DNA of 64,000 nucleotides from Balaenoptera acutorostrata (taxonomy: Eukaryota; Chordata; Mammalia; Artiodactyla; Balaenopteridae). Below, piece after piece: positions 46,701 to 60,078 of the stretch (its first letter is position 1; every line of letters begins with the position of its first letter). A program made the position numbers and the translations under genes. The DNA lies in assembly GCF_949987535.1 (NCBI RefSeq), contig NC_080071.1:28852236-28916235 (forward strand). Reading direction: 5' to 3'. The notes beneath the pieces were generated by a model. The model made no database searches. It worked only from the letters and a program-made list of their open reading frames with translations, and was not told the origin of the DNA.

Positions 46701-49700
46701 ATGGTCATAGGAACATACATATCGATAATTACCTTAAACATGAATGGATTAAATGCTCCAACCAAAAGATGGAGGCTTGCTGAATGAATACAAAAACAAG
46801 ACCCATATATATGCTGTCTACAAGAGACCCACTTCAGACCTAGGGACACATACAGACTGAAAGTGAGGGGATGGAAAAAGATATTCTGCGCAAATGGAAA
46901 TCAAAAGAAAGCTGGAGTAGCAATACTCAGATCAGATAAAATAGACTTTAAAATAAAGAATGTTACAAGAGACAAGGAAGGACACTACATAATGATCCAG
47001 GGATCAATCCAAGAAGAAGATATAACAATTATAAATATATATGCACCCAACATAGGAGCACCTCAATACATAAGGCAACTGGTAACAGCTGTAAAAGAGG
47101 AAATCGACAGTAACACAATAATAGTGGGGGACTTTAACACCTCACTTACAAGACTTGACAAATCATCCAAACAGAAAATTAATAAGGAAACACAAGCTCT
47201 GAATGACACAATAGACCAGATAGATTTAATTAATATTTATAGGACATTCCATCCAAAAACCGCAGATTACACTTTCTTCTCAAGTGCACATGGAACATTC
47301 TCTAGGATAGATCATATCTTGGGTCACAAATCAAGCCTCAGTAAATTTAAGAAAATTGAAATCATATCAAGCATCTTTTCTGACCACAACGCTATGAGAT
47401 TAGAAATCAATTACAGGGGAAAAAAAGGTAAAAAACACAAACACGTGGAGGATAAACAATATGTTACTAAATAACCAAGAGATTGCTGAAGAAATCAAAG
47501 AGGAAATCAAAAAATACCTAGAGACAAATGACAATGAAAACACGACAATCCAAAACCTATGGGATGCAGCAAAAGCAGTTCTAAGAGGGAAGTTTATAGC
47601 TATAAAAGCCTACCTAAAGAAACAAGAAAAATCTCAAACAATCTAACGTTACACCTAAAGGAACCAGAGAAAGAAGAACAAACAAAATCCAAAGTTAGCA
47701 GAAGGAAAGAAATCATAAAGATCAGAGCAGAAATAAATGAAATAGAAATGAAGAAAACAATAGCAAAGATCAATAAAACTTAAAGCTGGTTCTTTGAGAA
47801 GATAAACAAAATTGATAAACCATTAGCCAGACTCATCAAGAAAAAGAGGGAGAGGACTCAAAGCAATAAAATTAGAAATGAAAAAGGAGAACTCACAATT
47901 GACACTGCAGGAATATAAAGGGTTATAAGAGATTGCTACAAGCAACTCTGTGCCAATAAAAGGGACAACCTGGAAGAAATGGACAAATTCTTAGAAAGGT
48001 ATAACCTTCCAAGACTGAACCAGGAAGAAATAGAAAATATGAACAGACCAATCACAAGTAATGAAATTGAAACTGTGATTAAAAATCTTCCAACAAACAA
48101 AAGCCCCGGACCAGATGGCTTCACAGGCGAATTCTATCAAACATTTAGAGAAGAGCTAATACCCATCCTTTTCAAACTCTTCCAAAAAACTGCAGAGGAA
48201 GGAACACTCCCAAACTCATTCTATGAGGCCACCATCACCCTGATACCAAAACCAGACAAAGATACTACAAAAAAAGAAAATTACAGACCAATATCACTGA
48301 TGAATATAGATGCAAAACTCCTCAACAAAATACTAGCAAATAGAATCCAACAACACATTAAAAGGATCATACACCATGATCAAGTGGGATTTACCCCAGA
48401 GATGCAAGGGTTCTGCAATATACACAAAGCAATCAATGTGATACACCATATTAACAAATTGAAGAAGAAAAACCATATGATCATCTCAATAGATGAAGAA
48501 AAAGCTTTTGACAAAATTCAACACCCATTTATGATAAAAACTCTCCAGAAAGTGGGCATAAAGGGAACCTACCTCAACATAATAAAGACCATATATGACA
48601 AACCCACAGCAAACATCATTCTCAATGGTGAAAAACTGAAAGCATTTCCTCTAAGATCAGGAACAAGGCAAGGATGTCAACTCTTGCCACTATTATTCAA
48701 CATAGTTTTGGAAGTCCTAGCCACGGCAATCAGAGAAGAAAAAGAAATAAAAGGAATACAAATTGGAAAAGAAGTAAAACTGTCACTGTTTGCAGATCAC
48801 ATGATACTATACATAGAGAATCCCGAAGATGCCACCAGAAAACTACTAGAGCTAATCAATGAATTTGGTAAAGTTGCAGGATACAAAATTAATGCACAGA
48901 AATATCTTGCATTCCTATACACTAATGATGAAAAATCTGAAAGCGAAATTAAGGAAACACTCCCATTTACCATTGCAACAAAAAGAATAAAATACCTAGG
49001 AATAAACCTACGTAAGGAGACAAAAGACCTGTATGCAGAAAACTGTAAGACACTGTTGAAAGAAATTAAAGATGATACCAACAGATGGAGAGATATACCA
49101 TGTTCTTGGATTGGAAGAATCAGTATTGTGAAAATGACTGTACTCCCCAATCTACAGATTCAATGCAATCCCTATCAAATTGCCAACGGCATTTTTTACA
49201 GAACTAGAACAAAAAGTCTTAAAATTTGTATGGAGATACAAAAGACCCCGAATAGCCAAAGCAGTCTTGAGGGAAAAAAACGAAGCTGGAGGTATCAGAG
49301 TCCCTGACTTCAGACTATACTGCAAAGCTACAATCATCAAGACAATATGGTACTGGCACAAAAACAGAAATATAGATCAATGGAACCGGGTAGAAAGCCC
49401 AGAGATAAACCCACGCACCTATGGTCAACTAATCTATGACAAAGGAGGCAAGGATATACAATGGAGAAAAGACAATCTCTTCAATAACTGGTGCTGGGAA
49501 AACTGGACAGCTACATTTATAAGAATGAAATTAGAACACTCCCTAACACCATACACAAAAATAAACTCAAAATAGAGACCTAAATGTAAGACCAGACACT
49601 CTAAAACTCTTAGAGGAAAACATAGGCAGAACACTCTATGACATAAATCACAGCAAGATCTTTTTTGATCCACCTCCTAGAGTAATGGAAATAAAAACAA

Positions 49701-50497
49701 AAATAAACAAATGGGACCTAATGAAACTTAAAAGCTTTTGCAAAGCAAAGGAAACTACAAACAAGACGAAAAGACAGCCCTCAGAATAGGAAAAAATATT
49801 TGCAATGGAATCAACAAAGGATTAATCTCCCAAATATATAAACAGCTCATGCAGCTCAATATTAAAAAAACAAACAACCCAATCCAAAAATGGATAGAAG
49901 ACCTAAATAGACATTTCTCCAAAGAAGACGTACAGATGGCCAAGAAGCACATGAAAAGCTGCTCAACATCACTAATTATTAGAGAAATGCAAATCAAAAC
50001 TACAATGAGGAATCACCTCACATCAGATAGAATGGGCATCATCAGAAAATCTATAAACAACAAATGCTGGAGAGGGTGTGGAGAAAAGGGAACCCTCTTG
50101 TACTGTTGGTGGGAATGTAAATTGAAACAGCCACCATGGAGAACAGTCTGGAGGTTCTTTATAAAACTAAAAATAGAATTACCATATGACCCAGCAATCC
50201 CACTACTGGCATATACCCATTGAAAACCATAATTCAAAAAGACACATGCACCCCAATGTTCATTGCAGCACTATTTACAGTAGCCAGGTCATGGAAGCAA
50301 CCTAAATGCCCATCGACAGATGAATGGTTAAAGAAGTTGTGGTACATATATACAATGGAATATTACTCAGCTATAAAAAGGAACGAAACTGGGTCCTTTC
50401 TAGAGACGTGGATGAATCTAGAGACTGTCATACAGAGTGAAGTAAGTTAGAAAGAGAAAAACAAATATCGTATGTTAATGCATATATGTGGAACCTA
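46701..50497 (+). pseudogene. L1 ORF2 (endonuclease / reverse transcriptase), broken
   Basis: Start codon at 46,701. A TGG-to-TGA stop lies at 46,785-46,787, 28 codons in. The rest of the endonuclease domain is open at 46,863-47,474 ([27 protein letters not shown]). A shift follows near 47,440. The reverse transcriptase is open for 442 codons at 47,979-49,307 with [11 protein letters not shown] and DKIQHPFM, but the catalytic FADD motif reads FADH at 48,789-48,800, so one catalytic aspartate is lost. The C-terminal CX3CX7HX4C motif has His replaced by Tyr (near 50,101). Final pieces lie at 49,180-49,575, 49,738-50,223 and 50,220-50,450. Both catalytic and structural damage make it inactive. 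Confidence 0.93.
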
Positions 50498-50702
50498 GAA
50501 AAATGCTGCAGATGAACCAGTTTACAGGGCAGAAATTGAGACACAGATGTAGAGAACAAATGTATGGACACCAAGGGGGGAAAGCATTGGGGGGGGGGGT
50601 GTGATGAATTGGGAGATTGGGATTGACATGTATACACTGATGTGTATAAAATTGATGACTAATAAGAACCTGCTGTATAAAAAAATAAAATTAAAAAAAA
50701 AA

Positions 50703-53454
50703 CAGAAACAGATAGATCTGGTGAACTTCAGAATTGGCAAACACATCCATGTGCTGGGAGGGTGGCACACCCAAGTCTATGAGGACAGAAGCTCCTGTGG
50801 TTGGGACTCTTCCAGATCTCAGCTTATGTACCTCTTCCTAAAAAAAAAAATATCAAAACAGGTAAGAAAAAACTATTGCTAGCATTTAAAAGCTACTAGC
50901 CTTTTATATCTCCAATACCTTTGCAAATTATCAAGTATTCTCTGTTTCCTTATTAATAGCAAATTGTGTAAAATTATTTCTGTAGGATTTGCTACAAAAG
51001 ACTGTCTTTCCACAGTGTTGATTCTCAAGAATAGAATTATTTTTTTTTGAACACTCATTTTGTCCACTTTCAAAAATAAACTCCTATCACAGTAGCTTTC
51101 CTCTGAACTATAATCCTGATGTATATTTATGAGTTCCAGGACCAAGAGCTCGGCAGTACATCTCACCAACTTCAAACCCAATGTCTCTCTACTTGATTCC
51201 TGCTCTATCCCAAAGGGAGTTTATTTGATACCATTAATTTCATAATACCAAGAAGGTCCCCTAAGTTCACTGGTATAATCATCCCTGAGAATGGACCCAT
51301 TAATCATTTTCTGCTGTCAGATTAATCCAGAAAACACTAAAAATTGGTTAACTCATTTTTCACATTTATAGCAATCAGAAATAAATAGAAATACCAGTCT
51401 GAATATGTTCTGTCTTCTTTTTCTTTTATTAAGAGATAGATTTTAGTCTCAGCATCTTAACTTTAGTTATATATAGATACAGATGTATAGATAGATTTGT
51501 AATCCAATATATATAGATACATAGCTAAATTTGTAATCCAATGCAATTCATTGGAATGTTGTAAAGATTTGGATTTTAAGTAATACTTCCTAGAGTGATA
51601 TGAGGTTATTTTTAAAACTATAATAGCTATTAAATGTTCTGCTTTCTTTTTAAAAAATGTTATCTAAATTGCAGCTGGTAACAGAAGGAGCTGGAGAGGG
51701 ATTGGAACTTATCTTTATGATAAGTTCCACTCCTACTCTACTGACTGTACATTATCGTGATCCATTCAACCCATGTCGAAGATTTTACAGTGTTACTTAA
51801 GATTGTATTCACCAGTCTTTTCATTTTACTTTGCGAGAGATAGTAGACCAGTTTCTTGGAGCTAATTTCTATTTAAAGAACAATGAAAAGCATTGAGGAA
51901 ATCTAAAATTAAAAATAAAATATGTACTTTTCCTTGTAGCTTGATCAATTTCATATAGCTATTGTAAGGGAGCATGCAGAGCCTCTGTCCCAAGGATTCA
52001 TTTATTCTACCTAGAAAATAGGCTTTGTGGCTTTTAGCAGCTTGATATTTTGTTATCCTTTATACAGAGAGGCTGACTGAAGAGCTTCATTATAGTGTAG
52101 TTTCAGCTCCTTGATCCTGTCCAGTGGGGAAAAGTGAAGAAGATTCTGCTAAAAATAGATAAGCAGAATGCTGGATAAACAAAATGAAGAGACCCTTTCT
52201 TGTTTAGGTTCCTTTCCTGAGGAAGCCTGTGGGAATTGTTATTTCTGAACAGGACCTGCTAATTAATTAGCACATATTAAATATATGTGCACTTTGAAAA
52301 TAAAAATCGACATTTGGTACATTTATACCACATAAATAGAACTAAGACTTAGTGGGAAGACATGTTCCTATGTACAAATTATCCTTTCATAAATGGAATC
52401 GTTTTATCCCTTCAAAGTTAGCTAAGAAGGAAAAAAAAGAAATCGATATACCAAACCCCATCTTCTAAATTACTCCCATTGAAAATGAAAGCTGGGTTTT
52501 GGAGTTGAAGATTTAAAAGAGCAGATGTAGAAGCTGAGATTTTGGCAGCCTCTGTCAGAAACTAATGAGCTTTGGGGAAATCCAGCTGATACAGAGTTTG
52601 GGTAGATTACTATTAAAACTATGGGATGTCTAACACCTACAGTGAACCAGCTTCAAGGTGGCACATGGAAACTGACCAGAGGTAGCCTTTCCAAATTCCT
52701 TATAGGATTATTCTGCATTACAAAAAATTACCTAGTGTAGTATCATTCAATATATCTAAAATTTACATTCCTCTTAATATATACACCACACATACTCATT
52801 TTGAAGCAGAAGTACAAGTTCATAGTGCATACTTTAAACTCTTGGTGGGTGCCTAACATGGTCCATTAGTCACCATAAAGCTGTGGATGGCCTTTCTTTC
52901 ATGGTGGCTATTTAGGCCAAGCCTGTGGATTCTATCCAGTTCAAGGGCTCTCAGCGAGAGGCCCAGAGCCTTCAGCTAAATGTTAGAAGAACAGAGGGTT
53001 AGTATGAACCACTGTATTAGGAGAAAGTGCTAGCAGACCATGAAAGCTCAGAGTTCTTATACTCTGTAATAAGGAACTCCTTTTCTGTAATTGGTTCTCC
53101 TAGTGGTTTTGCTGTTCGCTTCCTTGCTGTGACTGGCTGTGTACAAACTAATTTCAGTGTGTTCAGTGTTTTAGTGTGTGTTTCAGTATGTTTCAGTATG
53201 TTTGCAGTGTTTCAAATGTAATTAGTGCATATTTGACTAGGCAATTCCTGCACACCTGGCTGTAGGTTTACAGAATATACAAATTAGGCAATCTTTATGT
53301 GTTGCTGCTGATAAGGTGCCATCATGGGACTTCAAGTCAGAATTCATCCATACACATTTTTCAGTTTCAGTCCTACTGTCTCAATGTGTGTGTTTGGCAG
53401 GGTGTGGAATAAAAGTAGAGGTGAGAGATGTTAACAAGAATAAACAGGAATCTC
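50703..53454. other. Unassigned intergenic sequence
   Basis: No supported gene. Frames under 101 residues only. A cluster of ttcagtatgt/ttcagtgtgt words lies at 53,150-53,215. Confidence 0.45.
51469..51542. repeat. Diverged tandem duplication (about 40 and 34 bp)
   Basis: 'atatatagatac ... tttgtaatccaat' occurs at 51,469-51,508 and 51,509-51,542, with a short internal length difference. Confidence 0.8.
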
Positions 53455-53482
53455 TCTTTTTTTGTTTGTTTGTTTGTTTGTA
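53455..53482. repeat. T-rich / (GTTT)n microsatellite
   Basis: tttttttgtttgtttgtttgtttg. Confidence 0.9.
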
Positions 53483-53699
53483 AAGGAAAAGATGTTTATA
53501 AAGGAAAAGTTTATAAATGAAAGAATTTCTGCCATGCCGTGGGGTAAACGTTATTAACGGTTTGGTGTATTCTCATCTTTTTCTACTTATGGACATTTGT
53601 TAGTCTATCTCCTCATCTATTTATCTCTTTTTCTCCCCCTGGTCAAAAATAGAAGCCATGCATATGCATATATCTATGCCTATCTTTTCCCACCTGTCT

Positions 53700-54150
53700 T
53701 TCACGCAGAACTCCAAACCATAAGCCTTTGCATCTGCTATTCTCCTTTGCTCAAACGTTCATCCTTCAGGTAGGTATCAAACAGGAATCTCTTTGCGAAA
53801 GATTGTAACCCCCAAGGGTACTGGACCTTTCCAAATCATCTCATCACCCTCCCAACTATGAGTCTGATTCAGTGTTCCCCATAAAATCCAATCTCACTGT
53901 AGGCTCTACCCCTTGGGTCCAGTGGATCCAGCTTGGTGATTCACACCGTGCTGAACATTCAGTGACTTCCCATGAAACGTTAGAATAAAATTTAAACCTC
54001 TGATCATAGTCTAAAGGATACTACACAAATTTACCCGTCCACCAAACCCTCACTGTTGTCTAGGAAGCAGTCAGGTAGCCTTTCTCTCCTTTGAACTTTC
54101 CAAATTCCTCCTGTTTCAAAGACTTTGCCTTGTTCTTCCCTCTGCTTGCT
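53700..54150 (+). mobile_element. L2-like LINE fragment
   Basis: 'aagcctttgcatctgctattctcc' (53,722-53,745), 'cattcagtgacttcccatg', 'gttagaataaaatttaaacctctga' and 'ttctctcctttgaactttccaaa' are L2-type stretches. The order is disturbed, so it may be two fragments. Confidence 0.5.
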
Positions 54151-56530
54151 GTGCTCTTCCTCACTCTTCATTTTTGCAGATGAAGTATAGTTTTTATTTG
54201 GCAGCATCAAAAGGGCAGAGCTGTCAAATGTTAAGTGAAATGGTGAAAAATGGCAACAACCTGTAGTGTTGTCGAAATTTCGGTATTTTCGGAATTCTTT
54301 ATGACAGATGGCCATATACGTGTGATCGAAATGTCCTTCCTATGTATTTGTGAAAAAAGTGAAGGAATGTTAAGTCATTTTCTATGTGGAACATTAAAAT
54401 TGCCAAAAGCAAATTTAGCCTTAATTTGACTCCTTAATTATATAATTAATTAAGGAATCTATATCAGGCACATTCTGTATTCAGAAGTCTGTAAGGGGTT
54501 TTACTTAGGGCTTTAAAGTGTATTTGCAGAAGTTAATTATTCATAAGCTCAAATCTTACAAATTCATTCTTTTAGTAAATATTTATTGAGCACCTAGTAT
54601 ATGCCAGTCACTCTGAAAGTTAGCATACTACGTTTTCAGTTATCATGTAGATTCTAAAGAAACATGAACCAAAGGAATAAACACATTGAAAATCACCAGT
54701 AAAGACAGCTCATTTTCCTATGAACATTACCTGAGAATGTATTATGTGCCCATCACTGTGTTTGGCACCGAGAATGTAAAATCCCTGATTTCAAGAAGTT
54801 TGGACTCTGGCAGAAACAGACTTAAGAAAAAAAAAACACCCAGCAATTTCAATATATATCATCATAAGTACAATAACATAAACATGTTAAAGATATAGTG
54901 GTAGTAAAAAAAAAAAAAAAGAAAAGAAGGTGGAGTCATCAATGAATGATGAGAGGTGGCAGCAGTGGGTCAATAGGGAGGTTTTCCTGGAGTATCCGAC
55001 AGTGTTTGAGTTTCAGAAAGAGAAGAGGCACGTATAATCAACGTAGAGTATTCCCAGCCTTTCCCTTCCACCTGGAGCTAAAGGTAGTTTTCTTAGTTTC
55101 TTTCCCTCCACTGCCTTCCTAGAAAGGTTCTCTCTTTGACTGATCAGTTCTTTGATTATGCAAATCAAATGAAGGAAGAAGGGGAAGACAGGAAAGAACC
55201 AGGACCTGGGGAGGAGTTTAGGGATAATTTAGAAGGAAGATGAGTAGGGGTTGCTGTTGTATATGAAGAAAATGAACAAGAGAGAAAAATGGAGGCTTTA
55301 ACCAGTGTCACTCTTCTTAGACCATGTATCACATTTATGGGTTCAACAATGTAACTATCCTGGCATAATGTAGAGTAATGCAAAGTAATAGATGCTCAAC
55401 CCATTATTGTGAAGTCTGGGACTAAACTGTATGGGACACAGAAAGGTAAGTAGATATTTACTGGGAAGACAAAGAGGGATGACATCGGATCAGAGAAACT
55501 GGAACAGACAGAGACATAAACACATGAAATAGCAAATGTTCTTGAGTGACTCTTAAAGCGCTTGGTACTTAATATTGTACAAAGGGAAAGGAAATGTGAT
55601 AGAATGGGGATGTTAGTATATGAGGCTTCGTCTATGGGATACACCACTGGAATATGAAAAATGTCTAATCAGTCAACTGGTTCATACTTAAGTAGCTGCT
55701 TTGACGTAGTGTTTGCATTAGGTTGCCAAACTGGCCACCTAATTTGCCTTCTCATTGACAGTCTTACTTACTGTCTGTTTGGTACAGTTGCTTGTTGAGA
55801 AATGCTGACATGAGATTCGACTGGCTTTATCTGTCTAAAACACTTGTGGTATCTTTTGGCATCATCGTCTTTCTTTTCCCTTGTGTTTCACTTCTATTTA
55901 TTTCACAGTTACAGTCTAGCAAAATTGTGTCGATATAAGCATCACTTCATCCCTGTGAAACTGGTTGTACTCTCTCTTGGCTGTGTTGTCACTGTCTTAT
56001 CTCCAGAGATGGATATAAAGTGAAGTTAACCAAGGCTAAGCTTCAAGGCCTATCACTTACATAAGCCCATTACATACAAATCTAATTTTTGACTTATAAT
56101 CCTATCTTCTTTTCTTAAATAGGGATCCCAAAGTTGTATAAGATTCAGGCCCCATAAAACCTGGGTCTACTCCTGCAGTTATCTCAGATACAGGTGATAT
56201 GGCACAAGTTGAAAGAGCTGTCAACAGTACTTTAATCAGCTCTTGAAGCTACATTGCAGATTCTTATGATCGGTATTTGGTAGACTTCTACAATTTGATG
56301 TGATTTTGACCCAGATGTTAAAATGTAAATTATTCATCATGTGGTTTGCTCTGCAAAGGGAGTACATAAATGTGATTCTAAAGTGATTCTAAAATTTTTG
56401 AATTGCCAATTCAGATACAATTACTGGATGATTGAAAATTTTATCTTCTCATAATAACAAATAAATATACATGCTATGCATTGTAAATATCACATCAGAT
56501 TTTATATATCTTCTTACCAAACAACTGGAT
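54151..56530. other. Unassigned intergenic sequence
   Basis: Contains a reversed L2-like end at 54,570-54,615 (agtaaatatttattgagcacctagtatatgcca, split) and a poly-A run at 54,906-54,920. No gene. Frames at 55,165-55,383 and 55,396-55,647 (minus) are serine-rich and probably chance. Confidence 0.45.
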
Positions 56531-56983
56531 TGGTTTGCTAGGGCGGCCATAAGAAAGTACTGCACATTGAGTGGCTCAAACAACAGAAGTTTATTGTCTC
56601 ACAGTAAATGAGGGGCTAGAAGTATGAGATCAAGGTGTTGGCAGGGTTGGTTTCTTCTGAAGGCTGTGAGGAAGCATCTGTTCCATGCCTGTCTCCTAGC
56701 TTCTCGGGTTTTGCTGGCCATCTCTGTTGTTCCTTGGCTTCTGCTTCACCACCCTGATCTCTGCCTTCATCTTCACCTGGCATTCTTCTTGTGTGTGTCT
56801 GTGTCCAAATTTCCCCATTTTACAAGGACAGCAGTCATACTGGATTAGGGGACCACTCTACTCCAGTATGACCTCATCTTCATTAGTCACGTGGACAACA
56901 GCCCTATTTCCAATAAGGTCCCATTCTGAGGTACTGGGAGTTAGGACTTCAACATATGAGTTCGGGGGGGGGGGTGCATAACA
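56531..56983 (-). mobile_element. MLT1-type LTR (ERVL-MaLR), reverse strand
   Basis: Reversed counterpart of the LTR at 43,965: 'tttgctagggcggccataa', 'tcaaacaacagaagtttattgtctcaca', 'gatcaaggtgttggcagggttggtttc', 'ttctgaggtactgggagttaggacttcaacatatga', then a G-run (56,963-56,974). The 74- and 84-residue frames inside it are not genes. Confidence 0.8.
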
Positions 56984-59539
56984 ATACGTGATAGTAAATG
57001 GATCAGAAAGAACAGTATGACGTTCATGCATTGGCTTGCTTCTCTTGTGGACAGTGCTTAGAATTCAGGTTAGCAGATCTGAGTATTTATCTTCAGTAGG
57101 CAAAGCCAGAGTCAGGATAACTAAAAGTGTTGAGCATTTTTCTAATGTCAGTGGACATAGTTCTAAGTATTTATTATTTTTATGGTCAGGAGTTCAGAGA
57201 ATATCATATCTTGCCCACTAGGTTGTGGCCTCAAGTTGCATTTCAGTTCTGGGGCCTGAAGCTTTAAAGCAACTGATGTTGAAAGATACAAAACATGATC
57301 CTTCTTGTCCTATTAAACCTTGACAGCTTTCAGATTTTTCCTTTAAGGGGGAATACTGTTGACAGTTTTGAAATTCTTTTGACTGTTTAGGGTCTTAATA
57401 TCTTAATAAAACATTCTATGCAAAAGGGTACTCCCTCATTTAAAAATATAGGTACCCCATTCAAAATAAAATTTTGAAATTTTATCCTCTACACCTCTCA
57501 CTGAAATAATGGCTTCCTTAAATTTTTGAGCAAAGTTGAGCATTTGATTTCAATCACCTAGAGTTCATATTTAATTTTAATTGATAAAATGGAATCATTA
57601 AAAAGAAAGAAATTAAGGAAGAGGGGGCAAAGAAGAAGAAAAAAAAAAGAGAGAGAAAGAGAGAATAAGGGGATGACCAAATGTGAAGAAAACAAGAGAA
57701 AAGACTTTCTTCTGACTTTTCAGAAAGCCTTTCTTAAGTAAGTTTTGTAGTTTCGTAAATAATTCTGTCTGCAGAAGATAAAAGGAGCAGATTGGCCAAT
57801 TACTTTCAAACTGTTTGGTTACATCCATGTCTTCATTCATTATTCAAGCTTTAGGAGTCATCAAAGAATCCTAATGCATAACTCAATAGGAGGAGCAAAA
57901 GCTAAGACATCGGCAAGTGCTTTTTATGTTTAAGGTTTTGCCCACTTATGAGCGTATGTGCTTTTGAGTGTTGGGCTGATTTAAACTCTGTACATGGGAA
58001 GGAGGTTGATAGTTTAGCCTTTTGGAAAAAGAGGAAGAAGGACATAAATTAAAGGTGCTTAAAAAGTCATGTGAGCAGGTAGAGCTAGAGGTGCAGGATA
58101 AAATGACATCCTTGACATTATGTGACCCACTCTCAGTCTATCCCCACTGCGCCCAAATCGTTGGCCCAGCTGCACATTTGTTGCTCCAGCCCAAGTATCG
58201 ATTGACCATATACAGTGATAGAACCAGAGTTTTCAAACAAAAAGTAGCTGCAAGAGCAGTTTAAAGATCATAAGAAGAATGAAAGATGATTAGACAAAAG
58301 AGACAGGATGATGCGGTGAGATGCTATAATAATATGAAAGTGAGTTTCAAAGAAACATTTTTACGAGGTCTGTAATGTATTACTTTAGTTGTATCCTGAT
58401 TGTAAGTTATCAGACCATTTTATGGGCACTCTAATGGCACTAGAAGTGCATGTCTAACAAAATAATAGAGTGCATTACCAATTCTTCTGTGATGACCACT
58501 GCTGAGAAACTATTAGACCCATTTGTCAGTGTACCTTGGTGTCTAATAGTAGTTTTCAAGAATGGATGTTTATGAAAACTATTCAACATTTAAAGATATC
58601 ATTTCTCCTCATACACATTCCATTGAACCATCAGTTTCAAGTACATCTGTTTGTCCACCCATGCCTTTTCAGTAAGCTGATTGAAAAGTAAACAACAAAA
58701 ACAAACTTTGAAAGACAGGATAGTAAATACTAACAACTGTGAATGGCATTTGGAAGGTCTCTTTACTGTTTCAAACAGAATTGATATTCTGTCACATTTT
58801 GGGTATTGTGCAAGTTGGCCCAGAACATTAAATAGAATGTATACAAAATAGAACTTCAAAATAGGAAAATCCACCTTGCAATAAAATAGCTCAGAGTTCT
58901 GAGATAGTAGTATTCATGCCATTGTAAAGAATTCCTTTACAATGGACAGATGTAACAAGCTCTTTAAAAGCACAGCCTTAGATATTGTTTACAGTACTGT
59001 AGGCACACCTTGGAGATATTTTCCTAGGATCAAGATTGTCTCATCTATGGTTGCATCTCTGTCATCTGCAGTCTTGGTTGTATTTGATGCCTGTCCTGTA
59101 GGCATTGACAACATAGAAGTTGCCCTGTAGGACCATAAAGTTCTACCGCTGCAGACCTAGGCCCCTGTTTGGCTTTTACTGATTTTGTGGTCCTCTGGGA
59201 TTTAGCAGCAACCTCCATCTGACCTCTAACTGGAGCTGCCCCTTCTGCAAATTTTGTTCAGCTGTGGAATCCCCTGGCGTCAAACCCTTTAGGCTCTCTG
59301 ATTCTCCGCTGTTAACTTTTTAGTTCTGCAGTCATGGTCTTGAGAATTTATGCTATTTCCTCCATATGTAATGACAGCTGAAGACAACTTGGGTAGGATA
59401 GGGGTCCATCTCTGGGTCTCTGTCTACCTAGATCTACCTGGCTGACTTTTCTACCTATTGTAGCTGACTAGTTTGATGAAGGGTAACCAGCAAGGTTATT
59501 TTCTTCTCAAGGTCCAGAGTAGATGTGGTGTAAGTCACC
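56984..59539. other. Unassigned intergenic sequence
   Basis: No gene. A purine tract (GA-rich) occurs at 57,630-57,665. Short frames (57,613-57,840; 58,022-58,264; 58,599-58,874) have no recognisable domain. Confidence 0.45.
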
Positions 59540-59619
59540 AGTACAAGAGTTACTAAATATTTGGGAGAGTTTCTGTCACAGTACAAGAGTTACTAAATAT
59601 TTGGGAGAGTTTCTGTCAC
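59540..59619. repeat. 40-bp perfect tandem duplication
   Basis: The unit starting agtacaagagttactaaata and ending ttctgtcac is present twice without a mismatch (59540-59579, 59580-59619). Confidence 0.97.
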
Positions 59620-60077
59620 CCCACTCTCCAGTTTCAACCCCAAAGTAGGTTCAGGGTATAGAGCCACCCATACTCTTTGTACTCTTTTTGTCCTCCTTTT
59701 CTAGTCCAGAAAGGATCTTTATTTTTATCACCTCTCTGTTTTGTAGGAAAACTGGTCCTATGGCATCTCTTAGTTTTTTTCTACCCTCTCTATGACCTAA
59801 ACCCTTGCTCCAAGTTCTCCAAGGTTTGGCTCTTGACACTTAAATCCAAGCTTTTGGAATTTTTTTCCTCTTCAGGCTGCTGGTACTTGCAATTCAAAGC
59901 TATGGTTTTAAAGACTATTGTCTGCACTGTTGACTTACAAAGGTCAAATTAGTTGCTCAAAGGCCAAAATTGTGATTCTTTGTTCTCTCTGAATCAACCA
60001 TACCCTGAGGCATCGAGAAAGTACTTATTTTTTTATCATTTAAATTTTATTTTATTTATTTATTTATTTATTTTTTT
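59620..60077. other. Unassigned sequence ending in a T-rich tract
   Basis: Nothing recognised. Ends with (ATTT)n and poly-T at about 60,048-60,078, read below as the tail of a minus-strand retrocopy. Confidence 0.4.
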
Positions 60078-60078
60078 T

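Larger units (their letters stand above)
45664..50702 (+). mobile_element. Nearly complete cetacean-type L1 LINE, plus strand
   Basis: About 5.0 kb, starting just before ORF1 (so lacking most of the 5' UTR), then ORF1 remnant, ORF2 remnant, 3' UTR with a G-run (50,589-50,600) and a short A-rich tail (50,680-50,702). Very similar to the L1 at the right edge, but damaged by several stops, shifts and substitutions of key residues. The TSD is uncertain: 'aaaacag' occurs on both sides. Confidence 0.93.
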
